Assembly: GCA_964570285.1 (NCBI GenBank)
Contig: CAZMXP010000006.1
Span: 1-64,000, forward strand
Direction of reading: 5' to 3'
DNA length: 64,000 nt
Source: CAZMXP01 sp964570285
GTDB lineage: Bacteria > Planctomycetota > PLA2
Positions 8,535-16,582 of the stretch are shown one piece after another. The notes beneath the pieces were generated by a model. It was not told where the DNA came from and ran no database searches. It saw only the letters and a program-made list of their open reading frames with translations. The stretch's first letter is position 1. Every line of letters begins with the position of its first letter. Both the position numbers and the translations under genes were made by a program.

Positions 8535-9541
8535 TCCCCCCGGCGGATCGCGTCGAGGATCCGCCCGTACTCGAGGAAATCGCGCACGGTGATGCAGGCG
8601 ATGCCCTTGTTCGCGGCCTCCCAGACCGTCTCGGTCCCCTCGTAGGCGAAGAAGAGCGTCCCCTCCCCCGAGAAGGGGTGGAGGCCGAGCTGCGTGATCA
8701 CCGTGTCGGGGGCGTTGAACAGCACGGCGGCGAGCTGGCGCGCCCCCGCCGCGGGGTTGTACCGCCAGCGCGCCACCGGCTCGGTGGCGAAGCCGAAGGT
8801 GCTCGGGCCGCGAGTCTCGAGGAAGCGGTCGCAGGAGATCGCGATCTCCTGCGCCAGCACCTGGAGCCGCTCGCGCTCGAGCGGCCGCGGCGCATCCCCG
8901 GGCGCGAACCGGAAGCGGCCCGACGGGAGCCGCGACACGCGCACGGGCCTCCCCGGGAGGTCGCGCGCCAGCGCCCGGTGCACGGCGGCGAGTTCGGCGG
9001 GGATGTCGTCCACGACGAGCGCCTCCTCGCCCCCGCTCGCGTAGGCCGCCGTGGCCCCCTGGCGACGGAACGCCTGCAGCATCTCGCGCGGGGAGGGCGC
9101 CGACTCCGGCGCGCCGCGCTCGAAGGTCGCCTCCTGGCGGCCGCTCGAAACGTAGCCCGAGACGGCCACCTGCAGCGCCTGCGGCGCGATGCCCGCGAGC
9201 AGCGCCACGGCGAACGACTCCTGCTCCCGGTCGCTCTCGGGGTAGACGTGGACGGTGGCGCCGCCCGAGAGGCCGAGCACGAGGCCGCGCTCGGCGATCA
9301 GGTGCAGGAACGGGGCGCTGTCGACCGCGACCCGCAGCGACGGCAGCGGATCGGGCGACATGACGGCCAGCGAGGTCCCCGGCAGCCGCGAGAGGTCGCC
9401 GATCTCCCCCATCGCGAGACCGAGCCCCCACACCGGCATCTCGAAGGTGACGAGGAGCGGCGCCGAGCGCAGGTTGAGGCCGTTCTCGGCCGCAATCGCC
9501 TTGGTCTCCTCGACCTTGTTCCGGAGCCGGCCTTCCGTCAT
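8531..9541 (-). CDS. Unrecognised conserved-looking protein
   Basis: A 336-residue protein I cannot assign. It has no signal peptide or membrane helix. Notable segments are LLVTFEMPVWGLGLAMGEIG, VLGLSGGATVHVYPESDRE, ALVVDDIPAELAAVHRAL and a C-terminal half with STFGFATEPVARWRYNPAAG. The composition suggests a soluble alpha/beta protein. It lies between 3-hydroxyacyl-CoA dehydrogenase and RidA, overlapping the latter (GTGA), so a role in the same metabolic operon is likely. The ATG at 9541 is preceded by a GGGAGG-like stretch. Confidence 0.7.
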   Translation of the reverse strand: MTEGRLRNKVEETKAIAAENGLNLRSAPLLVTFEMPVWGLGLAMGEIGDLSRLPGTSLAVMSPDPLPSLRVAVDSAPFLHLIAERGLVLGLSGGATVHVYPESDREQESFAVALLAGIAPQALQVAVSGYVSSGRQEATFERGAPESAPSPREMLQAFRRQGATAAYASGGEEALVVDDIPAELAAVHRALARDLPGRPVRVSRLPSGRFRFAPGDAPRPLERERLQVLAQEIAISCDRFLETRGPSTFGFATEPVARWRYNPAAGARQLAAVLFNAPDTVITQLGLHPFSGEGTLFFAYEGTETVWEAANKGIACITVRDFLEYGRILDAIRRGE

Positions 9542-9576
9542 CCGGCCCTCATTCTGCCCAGAGCCTCCCCCAAGGG

Positions 9577-10434
9577 TCACTCCTTCCACCCATAGAACCC
9601 CTGCCCGCTCTTCTTCCCGAGCTTGCCCTCCTCGACCAGTCGTCGCAGCAGCGCGGGCGGAGTGAAGTGGGGCGCCTGCAGCGCCGACGCGAGGTGCTCC
9701 GCGATCGCCATGCGGACGTCCAGCCCGACGAGATCGGTCAGCCGGAGCGGCCCCATCGGGTGGCCGTAGCCGAAGACCATCGCCCGGTCGATGTCCTCCG
9801 CGCTCGCGACCCCGCCCTCGACCATGCGGATCGCCTCCATCGCGAGGCAGATGCCGAGGCGCGACGACGCGAAGCCCGGCGTGTCCTTGACGGTGATCAC
9901 CTCCTTGCCGAGGCGCTCGCCGAACGCGCGCACCGCGGCGGTCGTCGCGGGCGCCGTCTCGCGGCCGACGACGATCTCGAGCAGCTTCATCAGCGGCACC
10001 GGATTGAAGAAGTGCATGCCGACGATGCGCGCGGCGGCCGGGTTCCCGCGCGCGATCTCGCCGATGGGCAGCGAGGAGGTGTTGGTCGCGAGCAGCGCGT
10101 GCGCGGGGGCCGCCGCGGCGACCTCGGCGAAGATCCTCCTCTTGAGCGCGAGGTCCTCCGGCGCCGCCTCCACGACGAGGTCGCACCCCCCCGCGGCCCC
10201 CCCGAGGCTGGCGCTGGTCGAGATGCGCGACAGCACGGCATCCCGCTCCGCCGCCGTCGTCTTGCCCTTCTCGACGCCCTTCGCGAGGAAGCGATCGATG
10301 CCCGAGAGCCCCTTGCGCGCGAGATCCTCGCGGATGTCGTAGAGCACGACCCCGCAGCCGACCTGCGCGCAGACCTGCGCGATGCCCGCTCCCATCGTGC
10401 CCGCGCCGAGCACCGCGACCGAACGGATCTCCAT
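9577..10434 (-). CDS. 3-hydroxyacyl-CoA (3-hydroxybutyryl-CoA) dehydrogenase
   Basis: A 285-residue NAD-dependent dehydrogenase of the Hbd/PaaH type. It starts with the Rossmann motif VLGAGTMGAGIAQVCAQ, has FAEVAAAAPAHALLATNTSSLPI and the catalytic-His segment GMHFFNPVPLMKLLEIV, followed by KDTPGFASSRLG and a C-terminal dimerisation domain with YGHPMGPLRLTDLVGLDV. Length and order match the short single-domain enzymes. It oxidises 3-hydroxyacyl-CoA to 3-ketoacyl-CoA and complements the crotonases in the window. A TAGACT hexamer (10446-10441) sits 6 nt before the ATG. Confidence 0.93.
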   Translation of the reverse strand: MEIRSVAVLGAGTMGAGIAQVCAQVGCGVVLYDIREDLARKGLSGIDRFLAKGVEKGKTTAAERDAVLSRISTSASLGGAAGGCDLVVEAAPEDLALKRRIFAEVAAAAPAHALLATNTSSLPIGEIARGNPAAARIVGMHFFNPVPLMKLLEIVVGRETAPATTAAVRAFGERLGKEVITVKDTPGFASSRLGICLAMEAIRMVEGGVASAEDIDRAMVFGYGHPMGPLRLTDLVGLDVRMAIAEHLASALQAPHFTPPALLRRLVEEGKLGKKSGQGFYGWKE

Positions 10435-10440
10435 CGCCGG

Positions 10441-10446
10441 AGTCTA
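10441..10446 (-). promoter_or_regulatory. Putative -10 (TAGACT), leaderless geometry
   Basis: TAGACT on the minus strand ends 6 nt before the ATG of the hydroxyacyl-CoA dehydrogenase gene, just before the 3' end of the upstream VWA gene. Confidence 0.45.
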
Positions 10447-10447
10447 C

Positions 10448-12436
10448 CTACCGCCGCACGTAGTCGCCACCGTTCGCGGCGGCGATCGACTTGAGCAGCG
10501 CCGAGTCCTCGCCGATCGAGACGCAGTGGACCGTCGCGCGGCGAAGCTGGTTCAGCCGGCGCACCTCGCGCAGGATGTCCGACATCCCGGTGAACTTCCC
10601 GCCGCTCGGCGCGCCGTCGGAGAGGACGAAGATCGTCTCGACCTCGTCGTCGGCGAGCGCGGCTTCGATCCCGTCATAGAGGTAGGTGCCGCCCGCGGGC
10701 TTGCGTTCGGCGAGGACGAGCTTCAGCCGCGCGAGCGTGGCCCTCGAGACCCTCTGCATGCGCTTCTCCCACTGCCAGACGCCGCTCTGGAAGAAGATCA
10801 CGTTCAGGCGCGCGGCGTCGTCCATTCTCCCGGCCGCCGCGAGCAGTTCCGCGATCGCGACCTCGAAGCGGGACCGCTCGCCCGTGTCCGCGCCGTGCGC
10901 CATCGAGAGGGACTCGTCGATCACGAAGATGACGCGGTCGGAGAGCACGGGGATGCCGTAGAAGGTCGCCACCGTGCGCGTCTCGCCCGCAGGGCGATTC
11001 CGGGGGGGCTTGGGGGCCGGACTCGGGACGAAGCCGGCGCCGAAGCGCTCCCACCACTTGCGCCAGAGTTCGGCATGGAGGCCGAGCCCCTCGCCGGTGA
11101 GCGCTTCGAGCGAATGCGCGACCGCGTGGCGGACGCGCTCGTGCTTCTCGGCGGCGAGCGCGCGGACGAGCGGCGCGACCGACGCGCCGAGCCGGATCCG
11201 GCCGAGCGCCTCCGCGGCGGCGATGCGCACCTGCCAGGCCGCGTGGTCGAGGCAGGCGCCGCAGGCCGTGGCGATGGCCTCCTCGCGCAGTTCGCCGAGC
11301 GCATCGAGCGCGTAGACGCGGTCCTCCCAGCTTCGCCCGGTCAGCAGCAGCAGCAGCGCCCCCTGCGGCGCCGCGCGGCCGAGGCCCGCGTGGCGCAGCG
11401 CCGCGACGGTGCGGGTCACGTCGTCGCCCGCCCGCGCGCGGGTGATCCGGAGCCAGTGGGCGCAGACGCGCGCATCCGCCCGGTCGATCGTCGCGGCGAG
11501 CAGCGTGCGCTGCACGCGCTCGTCGCGTTCGAGCGCCAGCGGCACGAGCAGCCCCTCGGTCGCCTCCGCCGTCGGGATGCGCGCGAGGATGCGCAGCGCG
11601 AGGTCGCCCGACTTGGCGTCGAGGGCTCGCACGAGCGCCTGCACGGTCGTGCGCCCGCGGGCGAGCGAGAGCACGCGCACGCACTCGTCCTCGACCGCGC
11701 GGCCGTGCTGCGCGGCGAGGGCGAGCGCGGCCTCCACGGCGGCGGGATCGGCGCACCGGCCGAGCACGACGACGGCCGCCGCCGGATCGCCCGCGCCCCG
11801 TTTCGCCTCGTCGAGCGCGGCGGCGCGCTCCCCGGGCGTCGGGCGGCGCAGGGCCGACTCGTCGGCGAAGGAGATCTCGACCGCGAGACCCGTGACGGCC
11901 ACGCGGCAGGGCGCCTGCGCGATCCCGAACCGCTCGCCCTCCCCGAGGAGGCCGTCGCCGTCGAGGTCGAAGCGCAGGACATCGGACCCGTCGATGCGGA
12001 AGTCCGCGTTGGCGTCCGCGCACTCGAACGCGCGCCAGCGCTCCCCGAACTCGATGCCCCCCCTGAGCACCTGATCGTGGCGCCAGCGCACCTGGTCGCC
12101 CCCCCACCGCACCTCGAGCACGATCGGCCGCATCGCCGAGCCGCCCGGCAGCCGCAGGTCGAGGCGCGCTTCGTGCCGGAAACCGTCGCCCTCCTTCGTG
12201 CCCGACCGCGGGCGCTCGTCGGCGAGCAGGCCGTCCTGGTTGACATCGAGCCAGAGAAGTTCGCCGCCGACCGCGACCCTGAGTCGCCCCGCACCGAACG
12301 GCAGCGAACCGAAATGGCTCGCGGCGATCCCCTCGGAGGGGGCGTCGGTCAGCGACGCAGTCCCTTCGCCGGACAGTTCCGCCCGCTCCCAGCGCGCGTC
12401 GGCGCACAGCAGCAGCAGGAGGGCGGCGATGGCCAT
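10448..12436 (-). CDS. Exported HEAT-repeat / von Willebrand factor A protein
   Basis: A 662-residue protein with a signal peptide (MAIAALLLLLCADA). The N-terminal third has calcium-type Asp-rich loops (DVNQDGLLADE, DANADFRIDGSD, DLDGDGLLGEGE). Residues about 230-440 are HEAT-like helical repeats (ALDALGELREEAIATACG, AAEALGRIRLGASVAPL). The C-terminal domain (about 495-662) is a VWA fold with the MIDAS motif DESLS in FVIDESLSMAHG and FVLSDGAPSGG. Such proteins usually scaffold complexes or bind surface ligands. The gene diverges from Fpg across a 35-bp spacer holding face-to-face TAGGAT hexamers. Confidence 0.85.
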   Translation of the reverse strand: MAIAALLLLLCADARWERAELSGEGTASLTDAPSEGIAASHFGSLPFGAGRLRVAVGGELLWLDVNQDGLLADERPRSGTKEGDGFRHEARLDLRLPGGSAMRPIVLEVRWGGDQVRWRHDQVLRGGIEFGERWRAFECADANADFRIDGSDVLRFDLDGDGLLGEGERFGIAQAPCRVAVTGLAVEISFADESALRRPTPGERAAALDEAKRGAGDPAAAVVVLGRCADPAAVEAALALAAQHGRAVEDECVRVLSLARGRTTVQALVRALDAKSGDLALRILARIPTAEATEGLLVPLALERDERVQRTLLAATIDRADARVCAHWLRITRARAGDDVTRTVAALRHAGLGRAAPQGALLLLLTGRSWEDRVYALDALGELREEAIATACGACLDHAAWQVRIAAAEALGRIRLGASVAPLVRALAAEKHERVRHAVAHSLEALTGEGLGLHAELWRKWWERFGAGFVPSPAPKPPRNRPAGETRTVATFYGIPVLSDRVIFVIDESLSMAHGADTGERSRFEVAIAELLAAAGRMDDAARLNVIFFQSGVWQWEKRMQRVSRATLARLKLVLAERKPAGGTYLYDGIEAALADDEVETIFVLSDGAPSGGKFTGMSDILREVRRLNQLRRATVHCVSIGEDSALLKSIAAANGGDYVRR

Positions 12437-12444
12437 CGCGTCCC

Positions 12445-12462
12445 ATCCTACGCTGGTAGGAT
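12445..12462. promoter_or_regulatory. Divergent inverted -10 pair (ATCCTAC...GTAGGAT)
   Basis: ATCCTACGCTGGTAGGAT is a near-perfect inverted repeat with a 4-nt centre. Read leftward it gives TAGGAT 8 nt before the VWA gene; read rightward it gives TAGGAT 9 nt before the fpg ATG. It could be two divergent -10 elements, an operator, or both. Confidence 0.5.
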
Positions 12463-12471
12463 CGCCCGCCG

Positions 12472-13353
12472 ATGCCGGAGCTTCCGGACGTGGCGGTCTA
12501 CGTGGAGTGCATGCGCGCCCGCCTGATCGGCGTGGCGCCTGAGCGGATCCGCCTCAAGAGTCCGTTCCTGCTGCGGACGGTGGATCCCCCCCTCGCCACC
12601 GCCGAGGGGCGCTGTGTCGTCGCCATCGACCGGATCGGGAAGCGGATCGTTCTCTCCCACGCAGGCGACCTTCACCTCGTCATCCATCTGATGATCGCGG
12701 GGCGACTGCACTGGCGCCCCCCCCGCGCCCCCCTCCATTCGAAACTCGGCCTGCTCGCCGTCGACTTCCCCGAAGGCTCGCTGCAGCTCACCGAGGCGGG
12801 CTCGCACAAGCGGGCATCGCTGCATGTCGTGCAGGGCGCCGACGCGCTGCGCGCCCTCGATCCCGGCGGGGCCGACGTGGACCGGTTGACGCCGGAGGAG
12901 TTCGGCCGCCGCCTCGCCGAAGGAGGCAACAGGACGCTGAAGCACGCGCTCACCGACCCGAAGCGGTTCAGCGGCATCGGCAACGCGTACAGCGACGAGA
13001 TCCTGCACCACGCGCGCCTGTCGCCGCTCCGGCGGACGGACCAGCTCGACGCGGAGGAGGTCGCGCGGCTCCAGGCCAGCGCCTTGCAAGTGTTGCAACA
13101 CTGGACCGGGCGGCTGCGCGACGAGGCGGGCGGCGGCTGGCCCCGCAAGGTGACCGCCTTCCGCGAGGGCATGGCGGTGCACGGCCGCTTCCGCAAGCCC
13201 TGCCCCGACTGCGGCGCGCCGGTGCAGCGCATCGTCCGGGGCGAGCACGAGACGAACTACTGCGCGCGCTGCCAGACCGGCGGCAGGGTGCTCCGGGACC
13301 GCGCGCTGTCGCGGCTGCTGAAGGACGACTGGCCGCGGGAAATCGAAGAGTGA
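12472..13353 (+). CDS. Formamidopyrimidine-DNA glycosylase / Nei-type DNA glycosylase
   Basis: A 293-residue Fpg/Nei enzyme that excises oxidised bases from DNA and nicks the abasic site. The N terminus PELPDVAVY supplies Pro2, the Schiff-base nucleophile, and Glu3. The helix-two-turn-helix region reads LKHALTDPKRFSGIGNAYSDE (with GIGNAY), and the C-terminal zinc finger is CPDCGAPVQRI...NYCARCQTGG. Leu/Met pattern in MIAGRLHW is as expected. The stop overlaps the GTG of the DedA gene. Choice between Fpg and Nei substrate range is not possible by eye. Confidence 0.92.
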   Translation: MPELPDVAVYVECMRARLIGVAPERIRLKSPFLLRTVDPPLATAEGRCVVAIDRIGKRIVLSHAGDLHLVIHLMIAGRLHWRPPRAPLHSKLGLLAVDFPEGSLQLTEAGSHKRASLHVVQGADALRALDPGGADVDRLTPEEFGRRLAEGGNRTLKHALTDPKRFSGIGNAYSDEILHHARLSPLRRTDQLDAEEVARLQASALQVLQHWTGRLRDEAGGGWPRKVTAFREGMAVHGRFRKPCPDCGAPVQRIVRGEHETNYCARCQTGGRVLRDRALSRLLKDDWPREIEE

Positions 13354-14021
13354 GACCAGGACCCGCCGCAGCCGATAGATACCCGGTGGACCTCCTCCGC
13401 GACTTCTGGCACCTGATCTCGACCCCAGAGGGGCTCAAGACGCTCATCTCGTGGGGCGGCATCCCGGTGATGGCGGCGATCGTCTTCGCCGAGACGGGAC
13501 TGCTCGTCGGCTTCTTCCTGCCCGGCGACAGCCTGCTGTTCATCGCGGGCTTCCTCGCGAGCCCGGCCGGCGGCGAGATCCTGTCGATCCACGGCGTCCT
13601 CTTCGTGCTCACGGCGATGGCGATCATCGGCGACACCGTCGGCTACTGGATCGGCGCGAAGGCGGGGCCCGCGCTCTTCAACCGCCCCGAGAGCCGGTTC
13701 TTCAGGCGCGAGCACCTCGTGCGGGCCCACGAGTTCTACGAGAAGCACGGCGGCAAGACGATCGTGCTCGCCCGGTTCGTGCCGATCCTGCGCACCTTCG
13801 CGCCGGTCGTGGCCGGCATGGGCGGCATGAACTACCGCAGCTTCGTCGCCTTCAACGTCTTCGGCGGCATCGGCTGGGTCTTCTCGCTCTCGCTGCTCGG
13901 CTACTGGCTCGGCAAGATCACGTGGGTGCAGAACCACCTCGAGAAGGTGATCCTGCTGATTATCGTCGCGAGCGTGATGCCGATCTTCATCCACTGGTGG
14001 CGGGGGCGGGGGAGGGGGTAG
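13350..14021 (+). CDS. DedA-family membrane protein
   Basis: A 223-residue integral membrane protein of the DedA/SNARE-associated family: GFFLPGDSLLFIAGFLA, then GDTVGYWIGAKAG, FYEKHGGKTIVLARFVPILRTFAPVVAGMGGM, and helices through GGIGWVFSLSLLGYWLG. These proteins act as phospholipid (undecaprenyl- or phosphatidyl-type) transporters or flippases in the inner membrane. The GTG at 13350 overlaps the Fpg stop (GTGA); an internal GTG at 13386 (VDLLRDFW) is an alternative start. Confidence 0.9.
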   Translation: MRPGPAAADRYPVDLLRDFWHLISTPEGLKTLISWGGIPVMAAIVFAETGLLVGFFLPGDSLLFIAGFLASPAGGEILSIHGVLFVLTAMAIIGDTVGYWIGAKAGPALFNRPESRFFRREHLVRAHEFYEKHGGKTIVLARFVPILRTFAPVVAGMGGMNYRSFVAFNVFGGIGWVFSLSLLGYWLGKITWVQNHLEKVILLIIVASVMPIFIHWWRGRGRG

Positions 14022-14061
14022 CTGCGGGTCCCGCGCCCCCCGACATCGGGACGAACCATCG

Positions 14062-14123
14062 ATCATCCCGATACCCACAATCGCCCCAACCGATCTAGCG
14101 CGTGAATGGGGTCAGACCCCATT
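14062..14123 (+). repeat. REP-type repeat copy A with GGGGTCAGACCCC palindrome
   Basis: A 60-bp unit (14062-14121) is 52/60 identical by hand alignment to 34354-34413. Its 3' end is the palindrome AATGGGGTCAGACCCCATT (14105-14123), which ends one base before the stop codon of the convergent EEP gene. It lies in the convergent gap after dedA, so it could fold as a bidirectional terminator as well as being a dispersed repeat. The conserved part before the palindrome is CGATCTAGCGSGTG. Confidence 0.75.
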
Positions 14124-14849
14124 TCACCGCAGGTCGAGTTCGGCAAGCAGGGGCAGGTGGTCCGACGCCTCCCTCGCAAGCTCCATCCGGCCACAGAAGG
14201 CGTTCTCCACCACCACCTCCCCCCTTACATGAAGCCCGTCCAGCGGCCGCACCGGCAGGAAGGCCGGGTAGGTGTGCACGAGCGCCCCCGCCCGCGCGAA
14301 ACCCGCGGGCCTCAGGAAGCGCTTGCCGAGCGTGCCCCACAGGTCGTTGAAGTCGCCCCCGACCAGCAGCGGCGTCGACGGGTGCAGATGGGCGAACGGC
14401 TGCGCCGCGAGGAACCGCCGGATCTGGATGCTGCGCTCGAACCCGGCTAGGCCCAGGTGCAGGTTATAGACCACCAGCGTGCGGCTGCGCCGCGCCGTGC
14501 GGACCCGGATGCGCGTATAGAGGGCGCCGCGCCTCTTCTTCGGCGGCAGCGTGAGGTCGATGTTGGAGTGGGCGACGATCGGCCAGCGCGAGAGTGTGGC
14601 GTTGCCATAGACGCCGTTCCGCATGCGCACATTGGGAGCGTAGGCGCGGTGGCGGAGCCCGATGGCGTCCCCGAGGTGGTCCACCTGCCGGTGGTGGCGC
14701 GAGCGCGGCGCCCCCTCGTCCACCTCCTGCAAGAGCAGGATGTCGGGCCGGTAGTGGCCGACGACGGCGATGATGCGCTCGGGGCGGTAGCGGCGGTCCA
14801 CCCCGCCGATCCCCTTGTGGATGTTCCACGTCATTACGCGCACGCGCAT
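14124..14849 (-). CDS. Endonuclease/exonuclease/phosphatase (EEP) family hydrolase
   Basis: A 241-residue EEP-fold phosphodiesterase with the canonical order: MTWNIHKGIGG (Asn), LLLQEVDEG (metal-binding Glu), VVYNLHLGL, LLVGGDFNDLWG (Asp/Asn) and the terminal ASDHLPLLAELDL (Asp-His). No signal peptide. EEP genes of this type often accompany cardiolipin synthases, and one lies 1.7 kb away here; a role in lipid or nucleic-acid phosphodiester cleavage is possible. The start is only 23 bp from the antiporter start proposed on the opposite strand, so their promoters must overlap. Confidence 0.88.
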   Translation of the reverse strand: MRVRVMTWNIHKGIGGVDRRYRPERIIAVVGHYRPDILLLQEVDEGAPRSRHHRQVDHLGDAIGLRHRAYAPNVRMRNGVYGNATLSRWPIVAHSNIDLTLPPKKRRGALYTRIRVRTARRSRTLVVYNLHLGLAGFERSIQIRRFLAAQPFAHLHPSTPLLVGGDFNDLWGTLGKRFLRPAGFARAGALVHTYPAFLPVRPLDGLHVRGEVVVENAFCGRMELAREASDHLPLLAELDLR

Positions 14850-14859
14850 GGCGAATGCT

Positions 14860-14866
14860 TATCCTA
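14860..14866. promoter_or_regulatory. Shared divergent -10 (TATCCTA / TAGGATA)
   Basis: The same seven base pairs read TATCCT on the plus strand, 7 nt before the antiporter GTG at 14873, and TAGGAT on the minus strand, 11 nt before the EEP ATG. A single bidirectional -10 is the simplest reading. Confidence 0.45.
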
Positions 14867-14872
14867 TGCGCC

Positions 14873-16582
14873 GTGCCGGGCCACGAACTCCTCCGCGACA
14901 TCGTCCTGATCCTCGCCGCCGCGGTCGGCGTCGTCGGCCTTCTCGGCCGGCTGCGCGTGCCGTCCATCGCCGGGTTCCTCGTGGTCGGCGCCCTGCTCGG
15001 CCCGGGCGGCTTCGGCTTCGTGCGCGAACGCGCGCAGGTGGAGTTCCTCGCCGAGATCGGCGTCGCGATGCTGCTCTTCGGCATCGGCATGGAACTCTCC
15101 CTCGACCGGCTGAAGCGCCTCTGGCGGCCGATCGTCCTCGGCGGCGGCCTGCAGGTGGCCCTCACCCTCGTCGCCACGTGGGCCATCGCGCGGCAGCTCG
15201 GCCTCTCGCACGCCTCCTCGATCTTCCTCGGCTGCCTCGTCGCCCCCTCGAGCACGGCGATCGTGCTGCGCGGCCTCTCCGCCAGCGGCGAGATCGACGC
15301 GCCCCACGGGCGGCTCACGCTGGGCGTGCTGGTCTTCCAGGATCTGCTGGTCGTCCCGATGATGCTCGCCATCCCGATCTTGTCGGGAACGGGAGGGGGC
15401 TCGGGGGCCGAGATCGCCTGGACGGTGCTCAAGGCGCTCGGCCTGCTCGCGGGCCTGCTCGCGGGCGCCTCCTTCGTCGTGCCGAAGGCCCTGCACCTGG
15501 TCGCGCTCACGCGCCAGCGCGACCTCTTCGTGCTCGCCGTCGTGCTGATCTGCCTCGGCACCGCCTACCTCGTCTCCGGGGCCGGCATCTCCCTCGCCCT
15601 CGGCGCGTTTCTCGGCGGCCTCGCCGTCTCGGGCAGCGACTACCGCCACCAGGCGCTGGGCGACCTGCTGCCGCTGCGCGAGGTGCTGGCGAGCGTCTTC
15701 TTCGTCTCGGCGGGGATGCTGCTCGACCCGGCGGCGATCGTCGCCGACCCGCTGCCGGTCTTCCTGCTGACCCTCGGCATTCTCGTGGGCAAGTTCGCCG
15801 TGGTGCTGATCGTCGGCGCGGTGCTGCGCCTCCCGCTGAGCGTCGCGATCCTCGCCGGCGCGGCGCTCTGCCAGGTGGGCGAGTTCGCGTTCGTGCTGGA
15901 ACACGCGGCCGAGGGCACGGGCCTGATGCCCGATCGTGTGGACGCGCGCTTCGCGTCGGCCGCGGGCCTGACGATGATCCTGACACCGCTCGCGATCGCC
16001 TTCGCGCCCCATCTGGCGGCGGGCGTCGGGCGGATGCGCTCGCTGACGCAGGAGATGGGCGTGCGTCCCGCGCGGGAGGCCGAGGAGGGGGGCGAGCCGC
16101 TCGTCGACCACGTGATCGTCGCCGGATTCGGCATGACCGGCGAGGAGCTCGCCCGGTCCTTGCGCGCGGTCGGCGCGCGCTTCCTGCTCGTCGATCTCAA
16201 CCCCGCCAACGTCCGGCGCGCCGCGAAGGAGGGCGCCTCCGCCTTCTTCGGGGACATCACGAGCGACGAGGTGCTCCACCTCGTCGGCGCCGAGCACGCG
16301 CGCGAACTCGTGCTGCTGCTCAACGACCCGACCGCCGAGGAGCGGGCGATCCGGGCGGCGCGCCGCCTCGCGCCGAAGCTGCGCATCGTCGTGCGCACGC
16401 GCTATCTCGCCGACCGGCCGCGCCTCATCGCGGCCGGTGCCGACGTCGTCGTGGCGGCGGAACTTGCGGCGGCCGTGGAGGTCGCTTCGGCGCTGCTCGC
16501 CCGCGAGGACGTCAGCGCCGCGACGGCCAAGGGCGAGATCGACCGCATCCGCGCCCGGCGGGGGGAACCGACGCCATCCTGA
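14873..16582 (+). CDS. KefB-type monovalent cation:proton antiporter with TrkA-N domain
   Basis: A 569-residue CPA2 antiporter. About 12 transmembrane helices span residues 5-380 (for example VPSIAGFLVVGALLGPGGFGF, FLAEIGVAMLLFGIGMELS, VLVFQDLLVVPMMLAIPI with the QD pair, and FFVSAGMLLDP). A RCK/TrkA-N Rossmann domain follows from about 405: VIVAGFGMTGEELARSL and FLLVDLNPANVRRA, ending in RARRGEPTPS. Likely K+ or Na+ efflux coupled to protons, gated by nucleotide. I choose GTG 14873 because a TATCCT -10 lies 7 nt upstream; the ATG at 14855 would precede that promoter. Confidence 0.9.
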   Translation: MPGHELLRDIVLILAAAVGVVGLLGRLRVPSIAGFLVVGALLGPGGFGFVRERAQVEFLAEIGVAMLLFGIGMELSLDRLKRLWRPIVLGGGLQVALTLVATWAIARQLGLSHASSIFLGCLVAPSSTAIVLRGLSASGEIDAPHGRLTLGVLVFQDLLVVPMMLAIPILSGTGGGSGAEIAWTVLKALGLLAGLLAGASFVVPKALHLVALTRQRDLFVLAVVLICLGTAYLVSGAGISLALGAFLGGLAVSGSDYRHQALGDLLPLREVLASVFFVSAGMLLDPAAIVADPLPVFLLTLGILVGKFAVVLIVGAVLRLPLSVAILAGAALCQVGEFAFVLEHAAEGTGLMPDRVDARFASAAGLTMILTPLAIAFAPHLAAGVGRMRSLTQEMGVRPAREAEEGGEPLVDHVIVAGFGMTGEELARSLRAVGARFLLVDLNPANVRRAAKEGASAFFGDITSDEVLHLVGAEHARELVLLLNDPTAEERAIRAARRLAPKLRIVVRTRYLADRPRLIAAGADVVVAAELAAAVEVASALLAREDVSAATAKGEIDRIRARRGEPTPS

